Positions 24,601 through 57,747 of a DNA stretch of 64,000 nucleotides are shown in pieces. The notes under the pieces are model-generated. The model was not told the DNA's origin, made no database searches, and was given only the letters and a program-made list of their open reading frames with translations. The number at the start of each line of letters is the position of its first letter. The stretch's first letter is position 1. This stretch comes from Streptomyces sp. DH24 (lineage in GTDB: Bacteria > Actinomycetota > Actinomycetes > Streptomycetales > Streptomycetaceae), in NCBI RefSeq assembly GCF_029813775.1, contig NZ_JARVKW010000002.1, positions 248,001 to 312,000 on the forward strand. Reading direction: 5' to 3'. The translations under genes and the position numbers were made by a program.

Positions 24601-27600
24601 GGTCCGTGGCCTCGGTGCCGACCGCGCCCGACGTGACGAACACGAGACGGGCCCCGGTCGGCCGGGGTTCGGCGAGCCAACCCCGCACGAGGGCGAGTGT
24701 CTCGGCAGCCACGTCGGTCACGGCGCGTCCGGCGGTACGTACGGGAACGAGCACGGTGCCGGGCGCGTCGTCGGCGTTCAGCGCGTCCGTGAGCGCGGTC
24801 AGGTCGTCGTAGTGGCGGACCCGGCCGTCCAGCGTCGGCGGGGGTGTGCCGAGCACCGCCCACGCCTCGGTCGAGCCGGGGGCGATGTCCGGCAGGGGCA
24901 CCCAGTCGAGCCTGAACAGGCTGTTACGTACGGCCGTGGCGGCTGCCGACGCGGTGGCCGTCACCGGCCGCAGGAGCAGGGACTCGATGCCGGCCACGGG
25001 TGCGCCCGTGGCGTCGGCGACGCGGAGCGCGACGGCGTCCTCGCCCTGCCGCGAGACCCGGACCCGTACCGAGGACGCTCCCGTGGCCGTGAGCTCGACC
25101 CCCGACCACAGGAACGGCAGCGACGCCTGCGAACCGTCCCGCTCCCACAGCCCCAGGACGTGCAGCACCGCGTCCAGCAGCGCCGGGTGCACACCGAACC
25201 CCGCGGTGCCGCCCGCCACGGAGTCCGGCAGCGCCGCCGCCACGAACCACTCGTCGTCGCCGGACCGCCACACCTCCCGCAGCCCCCGGAACGCCGGACC
25301 GTACGACAGGCCCGCCGACCCCAACCGCTCGTACAGTCCGCCCACTTCGACCCGATCGGCCCCTTCCGGAGGCCACGCCCGCAGGTCCCAGTCCGGCTGG
25401 GCCCCGGACGCGCCCGGCGCCAGGACGCCCGTCGCGTGCAGTGTCCAGTGGTCGTCGGTGGTCGTGTCGGCGCGTCCGTACACGCTGAGCGGTCGCCGGC
25501 CGGCGGCGTCGGGGGCCTCGATGCCGAGCTGTATCTGGACGGCGTCCGTCTCGGGGAGGACGAGGGGCGCCTGGAGGGTGAGATCGTCGACGCGGTCGCA
25601 GCCGACGCGGTCGGCTGCGGCCAGGGCCAGTTCCAGCAGCGCCGTGCCCGGCACGATCACCGAACCGGCCACCACGTGGTCGGCGAGCCACGGGTGATCG
25701 GCGACGGACAGCCTGGCCGTCAGCAGCACGGCGTCCGAACCGGCGACCGGCACGGCCGCGCCCAGCAGCGGGTGTTCGGCCGCCGTCAGTCCCAGGCCAC
25801 CGGCGTCCACGGCCGTACGCGGCGCGTCGAGCCAGTAGCGGCGCCGCTGGAAGGCGTACGTCGGCAGGGGCACCTCCCGCGCCCCCGTACCGTCGAACAC
25901 GGCCGCCCAGTCGACGCGGGTCCCGCGTACGAAGAGTTCGGCGACGGCCGTGAGCAGGGCCTCCGGTTCGGGACGGTCCGTGCGGAGGGTGGCCGCGGCG
26001 ACCGGGGCGTCGGCGGCCAGGGCGGTCAGGACCGGGTCGGGGCCGATCTCCAGGAAGCGGTTCGCGCCCTGGGAGGCCGCCGCGCCGAGCGCGTCGTGGA
26101 AGCGGACCGGCCGCACGATCTGCTCGGCCCAGTAGGCGGGTGTCGTCCAGTCGTCCTGGTCCAGTGCCGCGCCGGTCACGGTGCTCACGGCAGCCACCCG
26201 AGGAGGTCGGTAGGTCACCTGGGAGGCGACCTCGGTGAACCCCGCGAGGACGGGTTCCATCAGGGGCGAGTGGAAAGCGTGCGAGACGCGCAGCCGCGTG
26301 GCCCGGCGGCCCGCCGCACGCGCCCGCTCCAGCACCGCCTCGACGGCGTCCTCATCGCCCGAGACCACCACGGACGTCGGTCCGTTGACCGCGGCGATCA
26401 CCGCGCCGTCCGGCAGCCGGCCGGTCACCTCCGCCTCGTCGGCCTCCACGGCGGCCATCGCGCCGCCCTCGGGCAGCGCCCGCATCAGCCGGGCGCGGGC
26501 CGCCACCAGACGTACCGCTTCGGACAGGTCGAACACCCCGGCGGCATGAGCGGCGGCGAACTCGCCGACCGAGTGCCCCAGTACGACCTCCGGAGCCATC
26601 CCCCACGACCGCAGCAGCGCCACCAGCGCCACCTGGACGGCGAAGAGGGCCGGCTGCGCGTATCCGGTGTCGTCCAGCGCCCCGGCGCGGGAGTCCTCGA
26701 AGAGCGCCTCCTTCAAGGGACGTTCGAGACCCAGCTCCGCGTCCAGCAGCTCGCACACCTCGTCGAGCGCGGCGGCGAACGCGGGGAACGCCTCGTACAA
26801 CTCCCGTCCCATGCCGGGGCGTTGACTGCCCTGGCCGGTGAACATCCAGGCCGTGCGCCCGTCCACCACCGATCCCGTGACGGTCGGCTCGGCGAGTCCC
26901 GCACGCAGACCGGGCAGGTCCCCGCCGAGCACCACCGCCCGGTGCTCCAGCGCGGCACGCGTGGCCGCCAGCGACAGGCCGACGTCCAGCGGGTCCGCGT
27001 CCACCGACGCGAGCCGCTCCGACTGCGCCCGCAACGCCTCCGCCCCGCGCGCCGACACCACCCACGGCACGACCGGCAACCCCGCACCCGCAGGACCCGG
27101 CCGCACCTCACGCGAGGCCGGGGGCTCCTCGATGATCACGTGGGCGTTGGTGCCGCTGATACCGAAGGACGACACACCGGCCCGCCGCGGCCGTTCACCA
27201 CGCCGCCACGCCCGCTCCTGGGTCAGCAGCTCCACCGCCCCCGACGACCAGTCCACGTGCGACGACGGCTCGTCGGCGTGCAGGGTGCGCGGCAGGCGCT
27301 CGGCGCGAAGGGCCATCACCATCTTGATGACACCGGCCGCTCCCGCCGCGGCCTGGGTGTGCCCGAGGTTGGACTTCACCGCGCCCAGCCACAGGGGTTC
27401 GTCCCGGTCCTCCCGCCCGTAGGTGGCGAGGAGGGCCTGCGCCTCGATGGGGTCGCCGAGCCGGGTCCCGGTGCCGTGTGCCTCCACGGCGTCCACGTCC
27501 GACGGTGCCAGCCGGGCGTTCGCCAGGGCCTGTCGGATGACGCGTTGCTGCGACGGCCCGTTCGGAGCGGTCAGCCCGTTCGACGCCCCGTCCTGGTTGA

Positions 27601-30600
27601 CCGCGCTGCCCCGCACCACCGCCAGCACCGGCCTGCCCAGCCGACGCGCCTCACTCAACCGCATCAGCACCAAAACACCCGCACCCTCGGACCAGCCCGT
27701 ACCGTCCGCACCCTCCCCGAACGCCTTGCACCGACCGTCCGACGCCAACCCACCCTGCCGCGAGAACTCCACGAACGTCGCCGGCGTGGCCATCACCGTC
27801 ACACCACCCGCCAACGCCGCGTCACACTCCCCCGACCGCAACGACTGACACGCCAGATGCAAAGCCACCAGCGACGACGAACACGCCGTGTCCACCGTCA
27901 CCGCAGGCCCCTCGAACCCGAACACATACGCCACACGACCCGAGAACACGCTGCCCGCATTGCCGTTGGCGAGGAGGCCTTCGACCTCGCTGGGCACGCT
28001 GTGCAGTCGCGCGTGGTAGTCGTGGTACATCAGGCCGGCGAACACACCCGTCCGCGAACCCCGCAGCGACAGCGGGTCCACACCCGCCCGCTCCAGCGCC
28101 TCCCACGACGTCTCCAGCAGCAACCGCTGCTGCGGATCCATGGCGAGGGCCTCACGCGGACTGATCCCGAACAACCCCGCATCGAACTCCGCCGCGTCAT
28201 GCAGGAAACCACCCTCCCGCGCGGACGACGTGCCCGGCCCCGTATCACCGAACAACCCCGCCAGATCCCAGCCCCGGTCGACCGGGAACCCCGAGACCCC
28301 CTCACCCCCCGACGCCACCAACTCCCACAACGCCTCCGGCGAATCCACCCCACCCGGGAAACGGCACCCCATCCCGACGATCGCGATGGGCTCGTCCGGG
28401 CCTACCGGGGTTCGGCCGGGGGCGGCCGTGGTTTCCGTGGCGGCGGCGCCGAGGAGTTCCGTGCGGAGGTGGGCGGTGAGGGCGAGCGGGCTCGGGCGGT
28501 CGAAGACGAGGGTCGCGGGCAGGTGAAGGCCGGTGACCGTCTTGAGGCGGTTGCGGAGATCGACGGCGGTGAGGGAGTCGAAGCCGAGGTCCTTGAAGGC
28601 GCGGCCGGGGTCGACGGTCGTACTGCCGGGATGGCCGAGCACTCCGCCGACCGCCGTCTGCACGAGGTCGAGCAGCAGCCGGTCCTGTTCGTCCTGCGGA
28701 AGCGTGCGCAGGCGGCGTGCGAGGGCGTTCCCGGTGTCGGTGCCGGTGCGGGCGGCGGCGCGACGCCGGGCCGTCGGGATCAGGTCGTGCAGGACGGCGG
28801 GGATCGTCTCGCGGTGCGCGGCGAGGGCCGTGGTGTCGAGGGCGAGGGGTACCGTGACGGGTTCGTCGGCCAGGAGTGCCGCGTCGAGCAGCGTCAGTGC
28901 CTCGTCGGTGGGCAGCGGCGGGAAGCCCTGGCGGCGCAGCCGGGCCAGGTCGGCCTGCGCGAGCCGGCCCCCCATGCCGTCGGCGGTCTCCCACATGCCC
29001 CAGGCCAGGGACACGGCAGGCATGCCCTGGGCGCGGCGGGCGACCGCGAGGGCGTCCAGGACCGTGTTGGCGGCGGCGTAGGCGGCCTGCCCGGGGTTGC
29101 CGAGCACGCCCGCCACGGACGAGAACAGTACGAAGGCGCGCAGGTCCTGGCCGGCGGTCAGTTCGTGGAGGTGCAGGGCGGAGGTGGCCTTGGCGTGGAG
29201 CACGTGGGTCAGCCGGTCCGGCGTGAGGTCGGCCAGCAGTCCGTCGGCGAGCACGCCGGCCGCGTGGACGACGCCGCCGAGCCGTACGCCGTCCAGTGCG
29301 GCCGTCAGCGCGGCGCGGTCGGTGACGTCGCAGGCGAGGACGGCCACGCGGGCGCCGGCCTCCGTGAGTTCGGCGGCGAGTTCGGTGGCGCCGGGCGCCT
29401 GCGGGCCGCGCCGGGAGAGCAGCAGCAGGTCGCGTACGCCGTGGGCGGTGACGAGGTGGCGGGCGACGACGGCGCCCAGGCCGCCGGTTCCGCCGGTGAC
29501 GAGCACGGTGCCCGACTCCGGCCAGGGCGCGGGGTGCGGGTCCGCCGCCGGTCGCGTCACGCGCGTCATGCGGGGTACGTGGACCCGGTCGCCGCGGACG
29601 AGGAGTTGGTCCGCGTCCAGGGCGGCGAGGGCGGCGCAGAGGGTGCGGTGTGCCTCGGGGGTGCCGTCGGTGTCGGCGACGGCGAAGCGGTCGGGGTGCT
29701 CGTTGACCGCGGTGCGGATCAGGCCCCAGACGGCGGCGCCCGCCGGGTCGGTGACGTCGTCGCCGGCCGCGCCGGTGGTGACCAGTACGAGGCGTGAATG
29801 CCGGAAGCGCTCGTCCCTGGCCCAGCGCTGCACGACGGGCAGGGTCGCGGTGACGGTCTCCGTTCCGTCCCCGGTGACGGGGAGGAGGACGGTGCGGGGC
29901 GCGGACGTGTCCGGGTCGGCGTCGAGGGCGGCCACGAGGGCGTCGAGGTCGCTGTGGGCGGGAAGGGCGGCCCAGGCCGTGGGGGCGTCGGTGAGCACCG
30001 CCCACGCGGGCTCGGCGGTGTCGTCGCGTGGCTCCGGCGGGAGGTCGACGGGGGTCCACTCCAGCCGGAAGAGGCTGCCTGCGCCGGTCGGGTGCCGGGT
30101 GTCCGCCATGCCGGACAGCGGCCGCAGTGTCAGGCCGTTCACGTCGGCGACCGGCTCACCGGTCTCGTCGGCCGCGTACAGCGTCACCGTGTCGTCGTCG
30201 TGCGGGGTGATGCGGACGCGCAGGCTGCGCGCGCCCACCGCGTGCAGCCGGACGCCGGACCACAGGAACGGCAACCGGGCCTGGTCCGCGTCCTGTTGTG
30301 CCAGTGCGAGGGTGTGCAGGGCGGTGTCGAGGAGGGCGGGGTGCAGGCCGAAGGCGGTGGGGTCGCCGGTGGTGTCGGGCAGTTCGGCCTCGGCGTACAG
30401 GTCGGTGTCGTGCCGCCAGGCGGCGCGCAGTCCGCGGAACGCCGGGCCGTAGTCGAGGCCCGCCTCGGCGAGCCGCTCGTAGAGGCCGTCGAGCGGGAGG
30501 GGTTCGGCCCCGGCCGGGGGCCAGGCCCGCAGGTTCCCGTCCGGGGACGGGCCGGCGGGGGCGAGGGTGCCGGTGGCGTGCAGGGTCCAGGGGGTGTCGG

Positions 30601-33600
30601 CGGGCGCGTCGTCGGGGCGGGCGTGGATGCGCAGGCCGCGGGTGCCGTCCGGGGTGCCGGGCTCGACGGAGATCTGGACGTGGGCGGTGCCGTGTTCGGG
30701 CAGGACGAGCGGGGCGTGCAGGGCGAGTTCGGCGAGGGTGCCGCAGTCGGCCTGGTCACCTGCCTGGACGGCGAGTTCGACCAGCGCGGTGCCGGGGACG
30801 ACGGTCCGTCCCGCGACGGTGTGGTCGGCGAGCCAGGGGTGGGTGTCGGCCGACAGGGCGGCGGTGAGCAGGACCGTGTCGGTGCCGGCCGGGCGCAGGG
30901 TGGCGCCGAGCAGCGGGTGTGCGACGGTGCCGAGTCCGAGGCCGCCGGCGTCGGTGACGGTGCGGGTGGGACGCAGCCAGAAGCGGCGGTGGTGGAAGGC
31001 GTAGGTGGGCAGGTCGACGCGGCGGGCGCCGGTGCCGTGGAACATCTCGGCCCAGCCGACGGTGGCCCCGCGTACGTACATCTCGGCGAGGGCGGTGAGC
31101 AGCGACTCGGGTTCCGGGTGGCCCTTGCGGAGGACGGGCGCGGCGGCGGTGTCGAGGGCCGTCCGGGCGAGGCCGGTGAGGACGGGGTCGGGGCCGATCT
31201 CCAGCAGGCGGCTCGCGGACTGGCGGCCGGTGGCGGTGGTGAGGGCGTCGTGGAAGCGGACGGGGCGGACGATCTGGTCGGCCCAGTAGGCGGGGGTGGT
31301 CCAGTCGCCGTCGGCGAGGGCCCGGCCGGTGACCGTGCTGACGGCGGCGAGCGTGGGCGGGCGGAGGGTGACGCCGGAGGCGATGCGGGTGAACTCGGCC
31401 TGGACCGGTGCCATGAGGGGTGAGTGGAAGGCGTGCGAGACGCGCAGCCGGGTGACGCGGCGGCCCTGGGCGCGGGCGGCGGCCATGACGCGTTCGACGC
31501 CTTCCTCGGTGCCCGACACGACGACGGACGTCGGGCCGTTGACGGCGGCGACCGTGACGTCCGGAGTGTCGAGCAGCGGCGTGATGCCGGACTCGTCCGC
31601 CTCGACTGCGGCCATGGCACCGCCCTCGGGCAGGGCCTGCATCAGGCGGGCACGGGCGGCGACGAGGGTGGCGGCGTCGGCGAGGTCGAGGACGCCGGCG
31701 ACGTAGGCGGCGGCGTACTCGCCGACGGAGTGGCCGAGGACGACGTCGGGGGTGGTGCCCCAGGAGCGCAGCAGTTCGACGGTGGCGATCTGCAGGGCGA
31801 ACAGGGCCGTCTGCGCGTATCCGGTGCGGTCCAGGAGGGCGGCTTCGGGGCTGCCGGCGGCGGCGAACATGACCTGGCGGACGGGCAGTTCGAAGCCGGG
31901 GTCGTCGGCGAGGGCGGTGTCGAGGGTTTCGCACACGACGTCCAGGACGGCCGCGAACACCGGGTAGGTGTCGTACAACTCGCGGCCCATGCCGGGGCGT
32001 TGGCTGCCCTGGCCGGTGAACATCCAGGCGGTGCGGCCGTCGGTGACCGTTCCCGTCACGGCGTCGGGGAGCTGCCCGGCGAGGGCGGCGGTGCGCTCGC
32101 GCAGTTCGTCCGGGCCGGTGCCGAGGACGACGGCGCGGTGGTCGAGGCGGGCGCGGCCGGCGGCGAGGGACAGGCCGATGTCGGCGGGGTCGCCGGGGTG
32201 GCCGGCGAGGCGGGCGGCCTGGGCGCCGAGGGCTTCGTGGCTGCGGGCGGACAGCACCCACGGCACGACCGGCGGGCGGGTCACGGTGCGCGGCTCGGGT
32301 TCCGCGTCCTCGGCGGCCGGGGCCTCCTCGACGATGACGTGGGCGTTGGTGCCGCTGATGCCGAAGGCGGAGACTCCGGCGCGGCGGGGGCGGTCGCCGC
32401 GCGGCCAGGGGCGGGCCTCGGTCAGCAGGCGGACCGCACCCGCGGTCCAGTCGACGTGGGAGGACGGCTCGTCGGAGTGCAGGGAGCGGGGCAGCAGTTC
32501 GGCGCGCAGGGCCAGGACGGTCTTGATGAGGCCGGCGACGCCCGCGGCGGACTGGGTGTGCCCGATGTTGGACTTCACCGACCCCAGCCACAGCGGTTCG
32601 TCCCGGTCCTGGCCGTAGGCCGCCATCAGGGCCTGTGCCTCGACGGGGTCGCCGAGCCGGGTGCCGGTGCCGTGTGCCTCCACGGCGTCGATGTCGGCGG
32701 CGGACAGGGCGGCGGCCTCCAGGGCCTGGCGGATGACGCGCTGCTGGGACGGGCCGTTGGGGGCGGTGAGCCCGTTGGAGGCGCCGTCCTGGTTGACGGC
32801 GCTGCCGCGTACGACGGCCAGGATCGGGTGGCCGTTGCGGCGGGCGTCGGACAGCCGCTCCAGTACGAGGACGCCGGCGCCCTCGGACCAGCCGGTGCCG
32901 TCGGCGGCGTCGGCGAAGGACTTGCAGCGGCCGTCGGAGGCGAGCCCGCCCTGCCGGGAGAACTCCAGGAACATGCCCGGGTTCGCCATGACGGTCGCGC
33001 CGCCCGCCAGGGCCGTGTCGCACTCGCCGGACCGCAGGGCCTGGCAGGCCAGGTGCAGGGCGACGAGCGCGGAGGAGCAGGCGGTGTCGACGGTGACGGC
33101 GGGGCCCTCCAGGCCGAGGGTGTAGGCGACGCGGCCGGAGGCGACGCTGGGGATGCTGCCGGTGAGCAGGTGGCCCTCGGTCTCGGGGGTGGCCTCGTGG
33201 AGGTGACCGCCGTAGCCGTTGCCGGAGACTCCCGAGAAGACGCCGGTGCGGGAGCCGCGCAGCGTGTGCGGGTCGATCCCGGCGCTCTCCAGGGCCTCCC
33301 AGGACGTCTCCAGGAGCAGCCGCTGCTGCGGGTCCATGGCGAGGGCCTCGCGCGGGCTGATGCCGAACAGGTCGGGGTCGAACAGGGGCGCCTCGTGGAG
33401 GAAGCCTCCCACGGCGGTGGTGTCGCCGAGGGCGCTCAGGTCCCAGCCGCGGTCCTCGGGGACCGGCGAGATGCCCTCCCGCTCACCGGCGACGAGCTCC
33501 CACAGCGCCCCGGGTGTGGTGGCGCCGCCGGGGAAGCGGCAGCCCATGCCGATGACGGCGACGGGTTCCCGGGACGCGGTGACGAGGTCCTGGTAGCGCT

Positions 33601-33670
33601 GCCAGAGCCGGTCGTTCTCCTTGAGGGACTCCCGCAGGGCTTCGACGAGCTCTTCGGAGGATGCAGTCAT
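15635..33670 (-). CDS. Type I modular polyketide synthase, gene B (modules 5-7)
   Basis: This encodes a 6011-aa trimodular synthase. I chose the ATG at 33668-33670 because GGAGAA sits 5 nt upstream of it; a GTG four codons earlier (33682) has no ribosome binding site. The N-terminus ([19 protein letters not shown]) is a docking helix of a different class from those of genes C and D. Module 5 spans about residues 34-1735, module 6 about 1760-3770, and module 7 about 3790-5930. The C-terminal tail (about 5940-6011) is helical and ends in an acidic [17 protein letters not shown] motif that should pair with gene C. The domain order is KS-AT-DH-KR-ACP, then twice KS-AT-DH-ER-KR-ACP, all with malonyl ATs. 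The gap to gene A is 88 nt. A 36-bp tandem repeat lies in the DH-to-ER linker of module 7. Confidence 0.97.
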   Translation of the reverse strand: MTASSEELVEALRESLKENDRLWQRYQDLVTASREPVAVIGMGCRFPGGATTPGALWELVAGEREGISPVPEDRGWDLSALGDTTAVGGFLHEAPLFDPDLFGISPREALAMDPQQRLLLETSWEALESAGIDPHTLRGSRTGVFSGVSGNGYGGHLHEATPETEGHLLTGSIPSVASGRVAYTLGLEGPAVTVDTACSSALVALHLACQALRSGECDTALAGGATVMANPGMFLEFSRQGGLASDGRCKSFADAADGTGWSEGAGVLVLERLSDARRNGHPILAVVRGSAVNQDGASNGLTAPNGPSQQRVIRQALEAAALSAADIDAVEAHGTGTRLGDPVEAQALMAAYGQDRDEPLWLGSVKSNIGHTQSAAGVAGLIKTVLALRAELLPRSLHSDEPSSHVDWTAGAVRLLTEARPWPRGDRPRRAGVSAFGISGTNAHVIVEEAPAAEDAEPEPRTVTRPPVVPWVLSARSHEALGAQAARLAGHPGDPADIGLSLAAGRARLDHRAVVLGTGPDELRERTAALAGQLPDAVTGTVTDGRTAWMFTGQGSQRPGMGRELYDTYPVFAAVLDVVCETLDTALADDPGFELPVRQVMFAAAGSPEAALLDRTGYAQTALFALQIATVELLRSWGTTPDVVLGHSVGEYAAAYVAGVLDLADAATLVAARARLMQALPEGGAMAAVEADESGITPLLDTPDVTVAAVNGPTSVVVSGTEEGVERVMAAARAQGRRVTRLRVSHAFHSPLMAPVQAEFTRIASGVTLRPPTLAAVSTVTGRALADGDWTTPAYWADQIVRPVRFHDALTTATGRQSASRLLEIGPDPVLTGLARTALDTAAAPVLRKGHPEPESLLTALAEMYVRGATVGWAEMFHGTGARRVDLPTYAFHHRRFWLRPTRTVTDAGGLGLGTVAHPLLGATLRPAGTDTVLLTAALSADTHPWLADHTVAGRTVVPGTALVELAVQAGDQADCGTLAELALHAPLVLPEHGTAHVQISVEPGTPDGTRGLRIHARPDDAPADTPWTLHATGTLAPAGPSPDGNLRAWPPAGAEPLPLDGLYERLAEAGLDYGPAFRGLRAAWRHDTDLYAEAELPDTTGDPTAFGLHPALLDTALHTLALAQQDADQARLPFLWSGVRLHAVGARSLRVRITPHDDDTVTLYAADETGEPVADVNGLTLRPLSGMADTRHPTGAGSLFRLEWTPVDLPPEPRDDTAEPAWAVLTDAPTAWAALPAHSDLDALVAALDADPDTSAPRTVLLPVTGDGTETVTATLPVVQRWARDERFRHSRLVLVTTGAAGDDVTDPAGAAVWGLIRTAVNEHPDRFAVADTDGTPEAHRTLCAALAALDADQLLVRGDRVHVPRMTRVTRPAADPHPAPWPESGTVLVTGGTGGLGAVVARHLVTAHGVRDLLLLSRRGPQAPGATELAAELTEAGARVAVLACDVTDRAALTAALDGVRLGGVVHAAGVLADGLLADLTPDRLTHVLHAKATSALHLHELTAGQDLRAFVLFSSVAGVLGNPGQAAYAAANTVLDALAVARRAQGMPAVSLAWGMWETADGMGGRLAQADLARLRRQGFPPLPTDEALTLLDAALLADEPVTVPLALDTTALAAHRETIPAVLHDLIPTARRRAAARTGTDTGNALARRLRTLPQDEQDRLLLDLVQTAVGGVLGHPGSTTVDPGRAFKDLGFDSLTAVDLRNRLKTVTGLHLPATLVFDRPSPLALTAHLRTELLGAAATETTAAPGRTPVGPDEPIAIVGMGCRFPGGVDSPEALWELVASGGEGVSGFPVDRGWDLAGLFGDTGPGTSSAREGGFLHDAAEFDAGLFGISPREALAMDPQQRLLLETSWEALERAGVDPLSLRGSRTGVFAGLMYHDYHARLHSVPSEVEGLLANGNAGSVFSGRVAYVFGFEGPAVTVDTACSSSLVALHLACQSLRSGECDAALAGGVTVMATPATFVEFSRQGGLASDGRCKAFGEGADGTGWSEGAGVLVLMRLSEARRLGRPVLAVVRGSAVNQDGASNGLTAPNGPSQQRVIRQALANARLAPSDVDAVEAHGTGTRLGDPIEAQALLATYGREDRDEPLWLGAVKSNLGHTQAAAGAAGVIKMVMALRAERLPRTLHADEPSSHVDWSSGAVELLTQERAWRRGERPRRAGVSSFGISGTNAHVIIEEPPASREVRPGPAGAGLPVVPWVVSARGAEALRAQSERLASVDADPLDVGLSLAATRAALEHRAVVLGGDLPGLRAGLAEPTVTGSVVDGRTAWMFTGQGSQRPGMGRELYEAFPAFAAALDEVCELLDAELGLERPLKEALFEDSRAGALDDTGYAQPALFAVQVALVALLRSWGMAPEVVLGHSVGEFAAAHAAGVFDLSEAVRLVAARARLMRALPEGGAMAAVEADEAEVTGRLPDGAVIAAVNGPTSVVVSGDEDAVEAVLERARAAGRRATRLRVSHAFHSPLMEPVLAGFTEVASQVTYRPPRVAAVSTVTGAALDQDDWTTPAYWAEQIVRPVRFHDALGAAASQGANRFLEIGPDPVLTALAADAPVAAATLRTDRPEPEALLTAVAELFVRGTRVDWAAVFDGTGAREVPLPTYAFQRRRYWLDAPRTAVDAGGLGLTAAEHPLLGAAVPVAGSDAVLLTARLSVADHPWLADHVVAGSVIVPGTALLELALAAADRVGCDRVDDLTLQAPLVLPETDAVQIQLGIEAPDAAGRRPLSVYGRADTTTDDHWTLHATGVLAPGASGAQPDWDLRAWPPEGADRVEVGGLYERLGSAGLSYGPAFRGLREVWRSGDDEWFVAAALPDSVAGGTAGFGVHPALLDAVLHVLGLWERDGSQASLPFLWSGVELTATGASSVRVRVSRQGEDAVALRVADATGAPVAGIESLLLRPVTATASAAATAVRNSLFRLDWVPLPDIAPGSTEAWAVLGTPPPTLDGRVRHYDDLTALTDALNADDAPGTVLVPVRTAGRAVTDVAAETLALVRGWLAEPRPTGARLVFVTSGAVGTEATDLAGAAVWGLVRSAASEHPGRFALADLDASAQSYDALAGCLGSHGELLVRDGRVRVPRLVRAATDDVLLPPDGAGGGWRMDVVAKGRLDGVALVPEEPRPLGPGEVRIAVRATGVNFRDVLNVLGMYPGDAGRLGYEGAGVVLEAGPGVAELAVGDRVMGLLDGGFGPTAVTDARLLARMPGTWTFEQAASVPIVFLTAYYALVDLAGLRAGESVLIHAAAGGVGMAAVQLARHLGGRVHATASEPKWPVVRDLGVPDDRIASSRTTEFEERFRPGVDVVLDSLAGEFVDASLRLVRPGGRFVEMGKTDVRDAEEVLAEYGVSYTAFDLMDAGPDRIAAMWAALLDLFERGALRPSPVTAYGIARAPEALRLLGQAKHVGKVVVSVPAPWQGPGTVLITGGTGGLGAEVARHLVSRHGVRDLLLVSRRGPEAPGASELAAELEGLGARVAVEACDVTDREALARILEGVRLSAVVHAAGVLDDGLIADLTPERLARVLAAKAESALHLHELTRGHDLSAFVLFSSFAGVVGNVGQAAYAAANNVLDALAVSRRAAGLPGVSLAWGMWETAEGMGGTLAKAELDRMAGQGFPALATGHGLALLDAALLLDEPVAVPVALRMPALAEAGRDALSAVLHQLVPASRRRREARQPDDAGGEGLAARLRGLPPEEQERALLDTVRGQAAAVLGHTSGGAIDASRAFKELGFDSLTAVDLRNRLRSATGVALPASLVFDHPSPAALAAFLRGRLLGDDEATDRPAPATAPAGADEPIAVVGMGCRFPGGVDSPEALWKLVVSGGDAITPFPADRGWDARALEGIAAVGGFVAGAGHFDAELFGISPREALAMDPQQRLLLETAWEALERAGIDPTSLRGSATGVFAGVSGNGYGGHLHEANAETEGYLLTGSTPSVASGRLSYVFGLEGPAVSVDTACSSALVALHLACQALRSGECSLALAGGATVMANPGMFLEFSRQGGLASDGRCKSFADAADGTGWAEGAGMIVVERLSDARRNGHPVLAVVRGSAVNQDGASNGLTAPNGPSQQRVIRQALAAARLEPSEVDAVEAHGTGTRLGDPIEAQALLATYGQARSGDDPLWLGSVKSNLGHPQAAAGVAGLVKMVMALREEVLPRTLHAEERTAHVDWSSGAVELLTQERAWPRGERPRRAGVSSFGISGTNAHVIIEETPASREVRPGPAGAGLPVVPWVVSARGAEALRAQLERLASVDADPLDVGLSLAATRAVLEHRAVVLGGDLPGLRAGLAEPTVTGSVVDGRTAWMFTGQGSQRPGMGRELYEAFPAFAAALDEVCELLDAELADHSGFGTPVRDVMFADEDSPAATLVDRTGYAQTTLFALQVASVALLRSWGAQADVVLGHSVGEFAAAHVAGVFELADAARLVAARARLMQALPEGGAMAAVEADEAEVAELLRGTEDVAVAAVNGPQATVVSGTEAGVERVMAAVAGRGRRITRLRVSHAFHSPLMEPMLAEFAGIAAGIDYRRPTMAAVSTLTGAALSDGDWTTPDYWVRQIRQPVRFHDAVTETVTAQGAVRLLEIGPDPVLTSRVEPAADRTAVSVLRAGRPEAETFLGAVAELFVRGAAVDWAAVFAGTGARPVELPTYAFQRQRFWLRPGRSRTDADGLGLDTAGHPLLGAAVPVAGSDALLLTARLSATGHPWLADHVVAGRVVVPGTALLELAVQAGDHVGCEYLAELVLGAPLVLPEDGAVQIQIAVDPPQETDTGAAPRALRIHARPDAAPVGTPWTLHATATLTTRATEPDWNLRAWPPTGAEPLPRDGQLDGLYERLAAAGLAYGPTFRGLTRAWRHGEDLYVEAALPESDATARAAEFALHPALLDSVLHALGLRTPDSGEALLPFLWSGVSLTAVGATAVRAHLAPTGEGEFTLRVADPAGEPVAAVQSLLLRPVSAAGIRAPGASDNLYRTEWVAAPHCPDADEPLPARRWALLSPDARAGDPWSAAGVPVTHHRDLDALIAALDAGAEVPDVVVLGVPGAGSGAVPGPAVRDAGRGAIPLSGQAPSSVPDLLSEPEPPSVPDLLSEPEPPSVPDPSSKPEPPSVPDPSSKPEPPSVPDPSSMTGALSGAGGSAGMITGNSGEVLGGIADLLGAMRTWLADERLTGSRLVVTTTDAMPVGAAHRTAGTGTHLTGAGAWGLVRSAMSEHPGRFVLADLDGDPASHRTLARRLAAGEEPQLALREGRAWLPRLTRMASDDVLVPPAGAGDAWRLDVVTEGRLDGVALVPEAPRPLAPGQVRVAVRAVGVNFRDVLNVLGTYPGDAGRLGYEGAGVITEIAPDVTGLAVGDRVMGLLCGAFGPSAVTDAHLLARVPKGWTFEQAASVPVVFLTAYYALVDLAGLRAGESVLIHAAAGGVGMAAVQVAQYLGAEVYATASEPKWPVVRELGVAEDRIASSRTTEFEKRFQPGVDVVLDSLVGEFVDASLRLVRPGGRFVEMGKTDVRDAERVRTEYGVSYTAFDLMDAGPERIAAMWAALLDLFEQGALRPITVTGYDIARSGAALRLLGQAKHVGKVVVSLPAPWQKPGTVLITGGTGGLGAEVARHLVTRHGVRDLLLVSRRGPGAPGAGELAADLTALGACVRVEACDVADRAALAAVLDGVRLSGVVHAAGVLDDGLVGTLTPKRLARVLSAKAESALHLHELTSGQDLGAFVLFSSFAGVVGNAGQAAYAAANSVLDALAVARRAQGMPAVSLAWGMWDTADGMGGRLAEAEVARLRRQGFPPLATDEALALLDTALLVNEPTAVPVDLRTSVPAERRDQVPWLLRDLMPAGARRRAATTTVIGGDGLTERLRGLGPVERDRVLLDVVQSQVAAVLGHASAGSVDPSRAFKELGFDSLTAVDLRNRLNSVTGLQLTAGLVFDHPTVADLAAHLRTELDRVEGGDTPGLADLDRLETAVFALADRDGGARREMRERLRAMMARLDDEPGAAGTEQDNDDIDSASLDSMFAIIDRELEG
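15890..22300 (-). other. PKS module 7: KS-AT(malonyl)-DH-ER-KR-ACP
   Basis: The KS Cys is near nt 21808. The KS has KSNLGHPQ where the other modules have GHTQ; the catalytic His is kept. The AT has GHSVGE (nt 20471) and HAFH (nt 20175). The DH has [11 protein letters not shown] and [10 protein letters not shown]. The DH-to-ER linker is expanded by a 12-residue tandem repeat. The ER has [11 protein letters not shown] and HAAAGGVGM. The KR has VLDDG, FSSFAG and YAAAN. The ACP Ser is near nt 15996. Full reduction is expected. Confidence 0.92.
18326..18505 (-). repeat. 36-bp tandem repeat, five units, in the module 7 DH-ER linker
   Basis: The units start at 18326, 18362, 18398, 18434 and 18470. 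Units 1 and 2 are identical, unit 3 differs at its last base, unit 4 at a few bases, and unit 5 matches only in its first two thirds. Read on the minus strand each unit encodes a 12-residue repeat of the type [12 protein letters not shown] or [12 protein letters not shown]. The array is in frame and proline-rich, so it probably acts as a flexible or extended spacer. It has no spacers, so it is not a CRISPR array. Confidence 0.95.
22370..28395 (-). other. PKS module 6: KS-AT(malonyl)-DH-ER-KR-ACP
   Basis: The KS Cys is near nt 27881. The AT has GHSVGE (nt 26567) and HAFH (nt 26275). The DH has [11 protein letters not shown] (nt 25648-25685) and [10 protein letters not shown]. The ER has [11 protein letters not shown] (nt 24230-24270) and HAAAGGVGM. 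The KR is B-type (VLDDG, FSSFAG, YAAAN). The ACP Ser is near nt 22480. All domains look active. Its KS and KR DNA is nearly identical to that of module 8. Confidence 0.92.
28470..33570 (-). other. PKS module 5: KS-AT(malonyl)-DH-KR-ACP
   Basis: The KS Cys is near nt 33077. The AT has GHSVGE (nt 31725) and HAFH. The DH has [11 protein letters not shown] and [10 protein letters not shown]. There is no ER: the region between DH and KR is short and lacks the [11 protein letters not shown] motif. The KR reads VLADG in place of VLDDG, keeping the B-type Asp, with FSSVAG and YAAAN intact. The ACP Ser is near nt 28577. The expected product is an alpha,beta-alkene. Confidence 0.9.
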
Positions 33671-33674
33671 GTCG

Positions 33675-33680
33675 TTCTCC
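33675..33680 (-). promoter_or_regulatory. Ribosome binding site deciding the start of PKS gene B
   Basis: GGAGAA on the minus strand ends 4 nt before the ATG at 33668-33670. The alternative GTG at 33680-33682 overlaps this element and has no site of its own. Confidence 0.6.
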
Positions 33681-33706
33681 ACGGTCGCGGTGAGCGAGAG
33701 GGGCGG

Positions 33707-33723
33707 GGCCGGCGGCGCCGGCC
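33707..33723 (-). other. Intergenic 7-bp hairpin between PKS genes A and B
   Basis: GGCCGGC and GCCGGCC flank a 3-nt loop, a perfect GC-only stem in the 88-nt gap. There is no T tract. It may be an mRNA structure between the two genes. With this base composition it could also be chance. Confidence 0.3.
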
Positions 33724-33758
33724 GGCGGGCCTGGTGCCCGTGGGCCGGCGGCTGCCGG

Positions 33759-56018
<22,260 letters not shown>

Positions 56019-56020
56019 GT

Positions 56021-56028
56021 TCTCTCCC
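56021..56028 (-). promoter_or_regulatory. Ribosome binding site deciding the start of PKS gene A
   Basis: GGGAGAGA on the minus strand lies 2 nt before the GTG at 56016-56018 when its full length is counted, or 5 nt when measured from its GGAG core. It supports this start over the GTG at 56048. Confidence 0.55.
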
Positions 56029-56139
56029 GCGGGTGACTCGTGCGCCACGTGTTCGGAACTGGGCCGGGCCGGTGGGGGTCGTCTGGGCGCGCGGCGGCCG
56101 GGGAGGTGGGGGGTGGCCTGATCCGTTCGCGCTTACGGC

Positions 56140-56153
56140 TCCGATTATTCGGA
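56140..56153. promoter_or_regulatory. Candidate operator: 14-bp palindrome with AT core upstream of PKS gene A
   Basis: TCCGATTATTCGGA has perfect 5-bp arms around TTAT and lies about 125 bp before the gene A start. It is one of the few A/T-rich spots in the window and lies in the largest intergenic gap, where a promoter for the PKS genes would be expected. I see no convincing -35/-10 pair, so the call rests on symmetry and location. Confidence 0.3.
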
Positions 56154-56208
56154 CGGGCGACTGGGGGAATCCCTACAAGCACGACGGTGTGCGGCGGCGG
56201 ACACGGCG

Positions 56209-56240
56209 ACGCCGACGGGCCCGGGCGGGCGCGTCGGCGT
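56209..56240 (-). terminator. Candidate hairpin after the glycosyltransferase gene
   Basis: A perfect 9-bp stem (ACGCCGACG and CGTCGGCGT) with a 14-nt loop lies about 42 nt beyond the stop codon of the glycosyltransferase gene. There is no run of T after it, which is common for actinobacterial terminators. It could end or attenuate the tailoring transcript before the PKS genes. Confidence 0.35.
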
Positions 56241-56281
56241 ACGGCGGTGCTGACCTGCGGAGGTGGGCGCCGGGGCGGTTG

Positions 56282-57490
56282 TCAGGTGAGGGACAGGCGC
56301 TGGAGGTGCGCCACGGCCGCGTCGATGCCCGGCAGGGCGAGCATCTGGTGCTGGGCGCGCCGGGCCTCGACGGCGGCCCGGTCGCCGGCGAGCAGCCGGC
56401 GGCAGGCGTCGAGCATGGCCTGCGGGCCGCGGGCCGCGACGTGTTCGCCGAGTCCGAGGTCCGCGACGCGCAGCGCGTTGTACTGCTGGTCGCCGAACAT
56501 GGGCCGCACCGCCAGGGGCACTCCGGCGCGCACCGCCTCGCGGATGCTGTTGTAGCCGCCGTGGGTGAGGAACAACGCCGCGTGTTCCAGCAGGAGTTGC
56601 TGCGGGAAGCGGGCGACGACGCGGACGTGGGGTGCGGCCCGGGTGGTGTCGACGGGCATGCCGAGGGTGGAGACGACGGCCGTGCAGTTGAGTTCGGACA
56701 GCGCCTCCACCACCGTGTTGAGGGGTTCGGCGGGGTCGTACACGGGGATGGGCGCGCCGAACTCGCGTGCCTTGTCGAGGAACTCGAGGACCGTGGCGGG
56801 CAGCCCGGTGCCGAGGGAGGCCAGCACCAGGGGCCGGTCGGCGGGCAGGTCGGTGAACCAGTCGGGGAGGCGTTCGCCGCGGGTGACGGTGCGGGGCTGG
56901 CGGTAGGTGACGGCGTCGGGGGCGAGCGGGCGGGCGAAGGAGTAGGCGGCGGGCATGCAGTCGAGGCGGCCGTGCCGGTACACCGCGGCCGGGTCGTCCG
57001 CCTCGGGCAGGCCAAGGGAGCGGCGCCGGTCGTTCAGGAGGGGCCGGATCAGCTCCGGGTCGAGGAACTGGCCGGAGCCGGAGGGCGCGGGCACCTGCGG
57101 CACGTCGAGGGTCTCGGCGACGAGGAGCGCGGCGAACTCGTAGCCGTCGCGCAGGATGACGTCGGGCCGGAAGTCGCGTGCGAGGGGCAGCAGCAGGCCG
57201 TAGGCGTCGGCGAGTTGGGGGCCGCAGGCCAGACAGGCCCACAGGTCGTGGGCGAAGCGGCTGAACTCCTTCGGGATGGGCAGTTCGCCCTCGAACAGCA
57301 GCCGCATGCCCTGGGCGGTGATGTCCGGGTAGACGCCCTCGACGCGGGCCTTGTCACCGTCCAGGATCGGCGCGAGCCGGTCGGCGGTGACGACGAGGAC
57401 GTCGTGTCCGGCCTCGCCGAGCGCGCGGATCAGCGGCAGACAGGCGCGGACGTGGGAGGGCGATCCGGTGATGCTGCACAGCACCCGCAT
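56282..57490 (-). CDS. MGT-family (GT1, GT-B fold) glycosyltransferase
   Basis: This 402-aa protein is of the usual length for macrolide-type glycosyltransferases, which move a sugar from a nucleotide-sugar donor to a polyketide. The start ATG at 57488-57490 gives the typical N-terminal strand MRVLCSITGSPSHVRACLPL, with AAAGG 10-14 nt upstream. The donor-binding C-terminal half has LTHGGYNSIREAVRAGVP (about residues 308-325), the family signature. It is a paralogue of the glycosyltransferase at the right edge. Upstream lies a decayed dehydrogenase fragment, and downstream a 263-nt gap with a hairpin leads to PKS gene A. The donor sugar and acceptor cannot be read from the sequence; the neighbouring flavin oxidase and aminotransferase suggest an amino or keto sugar somewhere in the pathway. 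Confidence 0.92.
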   Translation of the reverse strand: MRVLCSITGSPSHVRACLPLIRALGEAGHDVLVVTADRLAPILDGDKARVEGVYPDITAQGMRLLFEGELPIPKEFSRFAHDLWACLACGPQLADAYGLLLPLARDFRPDVILRDGYEFAALLVAETLDVPQVPAPSGSGQFLDPELIRPLLNDRRRSLGLPEADDPAAVYRHGRLDCMPAAYSFARPLAPDAVTYRQPRTVTRGERLPDWFTDLPADRPLVLASLGTGLPATVLEFLDKAREFGAPIPVYDPAEPLNTVVEALSELNCTAVVSTLGMPVDTTRAAPHVRVVARFPQQLLLEHAALFLTHGGYNSIREAVRAGVPLAVRPMFGDQQYNALRVADLGLGEHVAARGPQAMLDACRRLLAGDRAAVEARRAQHQMLALPGIDAAVAHLQRLSLT

Positions 57491-57528
57491 GGGGGTGAAC
57501 CTTTCTGGGCGGGGGTCGGGGCGGCGGG

Positions 57529-57747
57529 CTCGACCGGGGCCGTGCCGGTCCCGTGCCGGGCGAGGCCCGCGGCGCTGAGCGCGTGCGGGTCCAGGTGGTT
57601 GCGGGTGTCGACCACGACCGGGCGGTGGGGCCCGGCCGCGATCCGGGTCCGGTCCGGGTCCCGGTATGCGGGCCACTCGGTGACCAGGACCCGTACGGCC
57701 TCGGCGGCGCCGACGACGAAGCGGAGCCGGCCGAGCGTCGCCGCGGT
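57529..57747 (-). pseudogene. C-terminal remnant of UDP-glucose 6-dehydrogenase
   Basis: Directly after the stop of the GMC oxidoreductase gene, another frame on the minus strand reads about 70 residues that match the C-terminal domain of UDP-glucose/GDP-mannose dehydrogenases. Key stretches are LVTEWPAYRDPDRTRI, PVVVDTRNHLDPHALSAAGL and GTGTA. The N-terminal NAD-binding domain, the catalytic Cys domain and any start codon are missing. The first codons of the remnant overlap the GMC stop codon out of frame. The fragment then runs on without a natural end toward the glycosyltransferase start. I infer the tail of a deleted nucleotide-sugar dehydrogenase gene that once sat here. It is the only gene-like content in this 256-nt gap. 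Confidence 0.75.

Noticed and set aside
33671..33758. Terminator between PKS genes A and B
   Set aside because: The 7-bp GC hairpin has no T tract, the gap is only 88 nt, and both genes must be made together for the assembly line to work.
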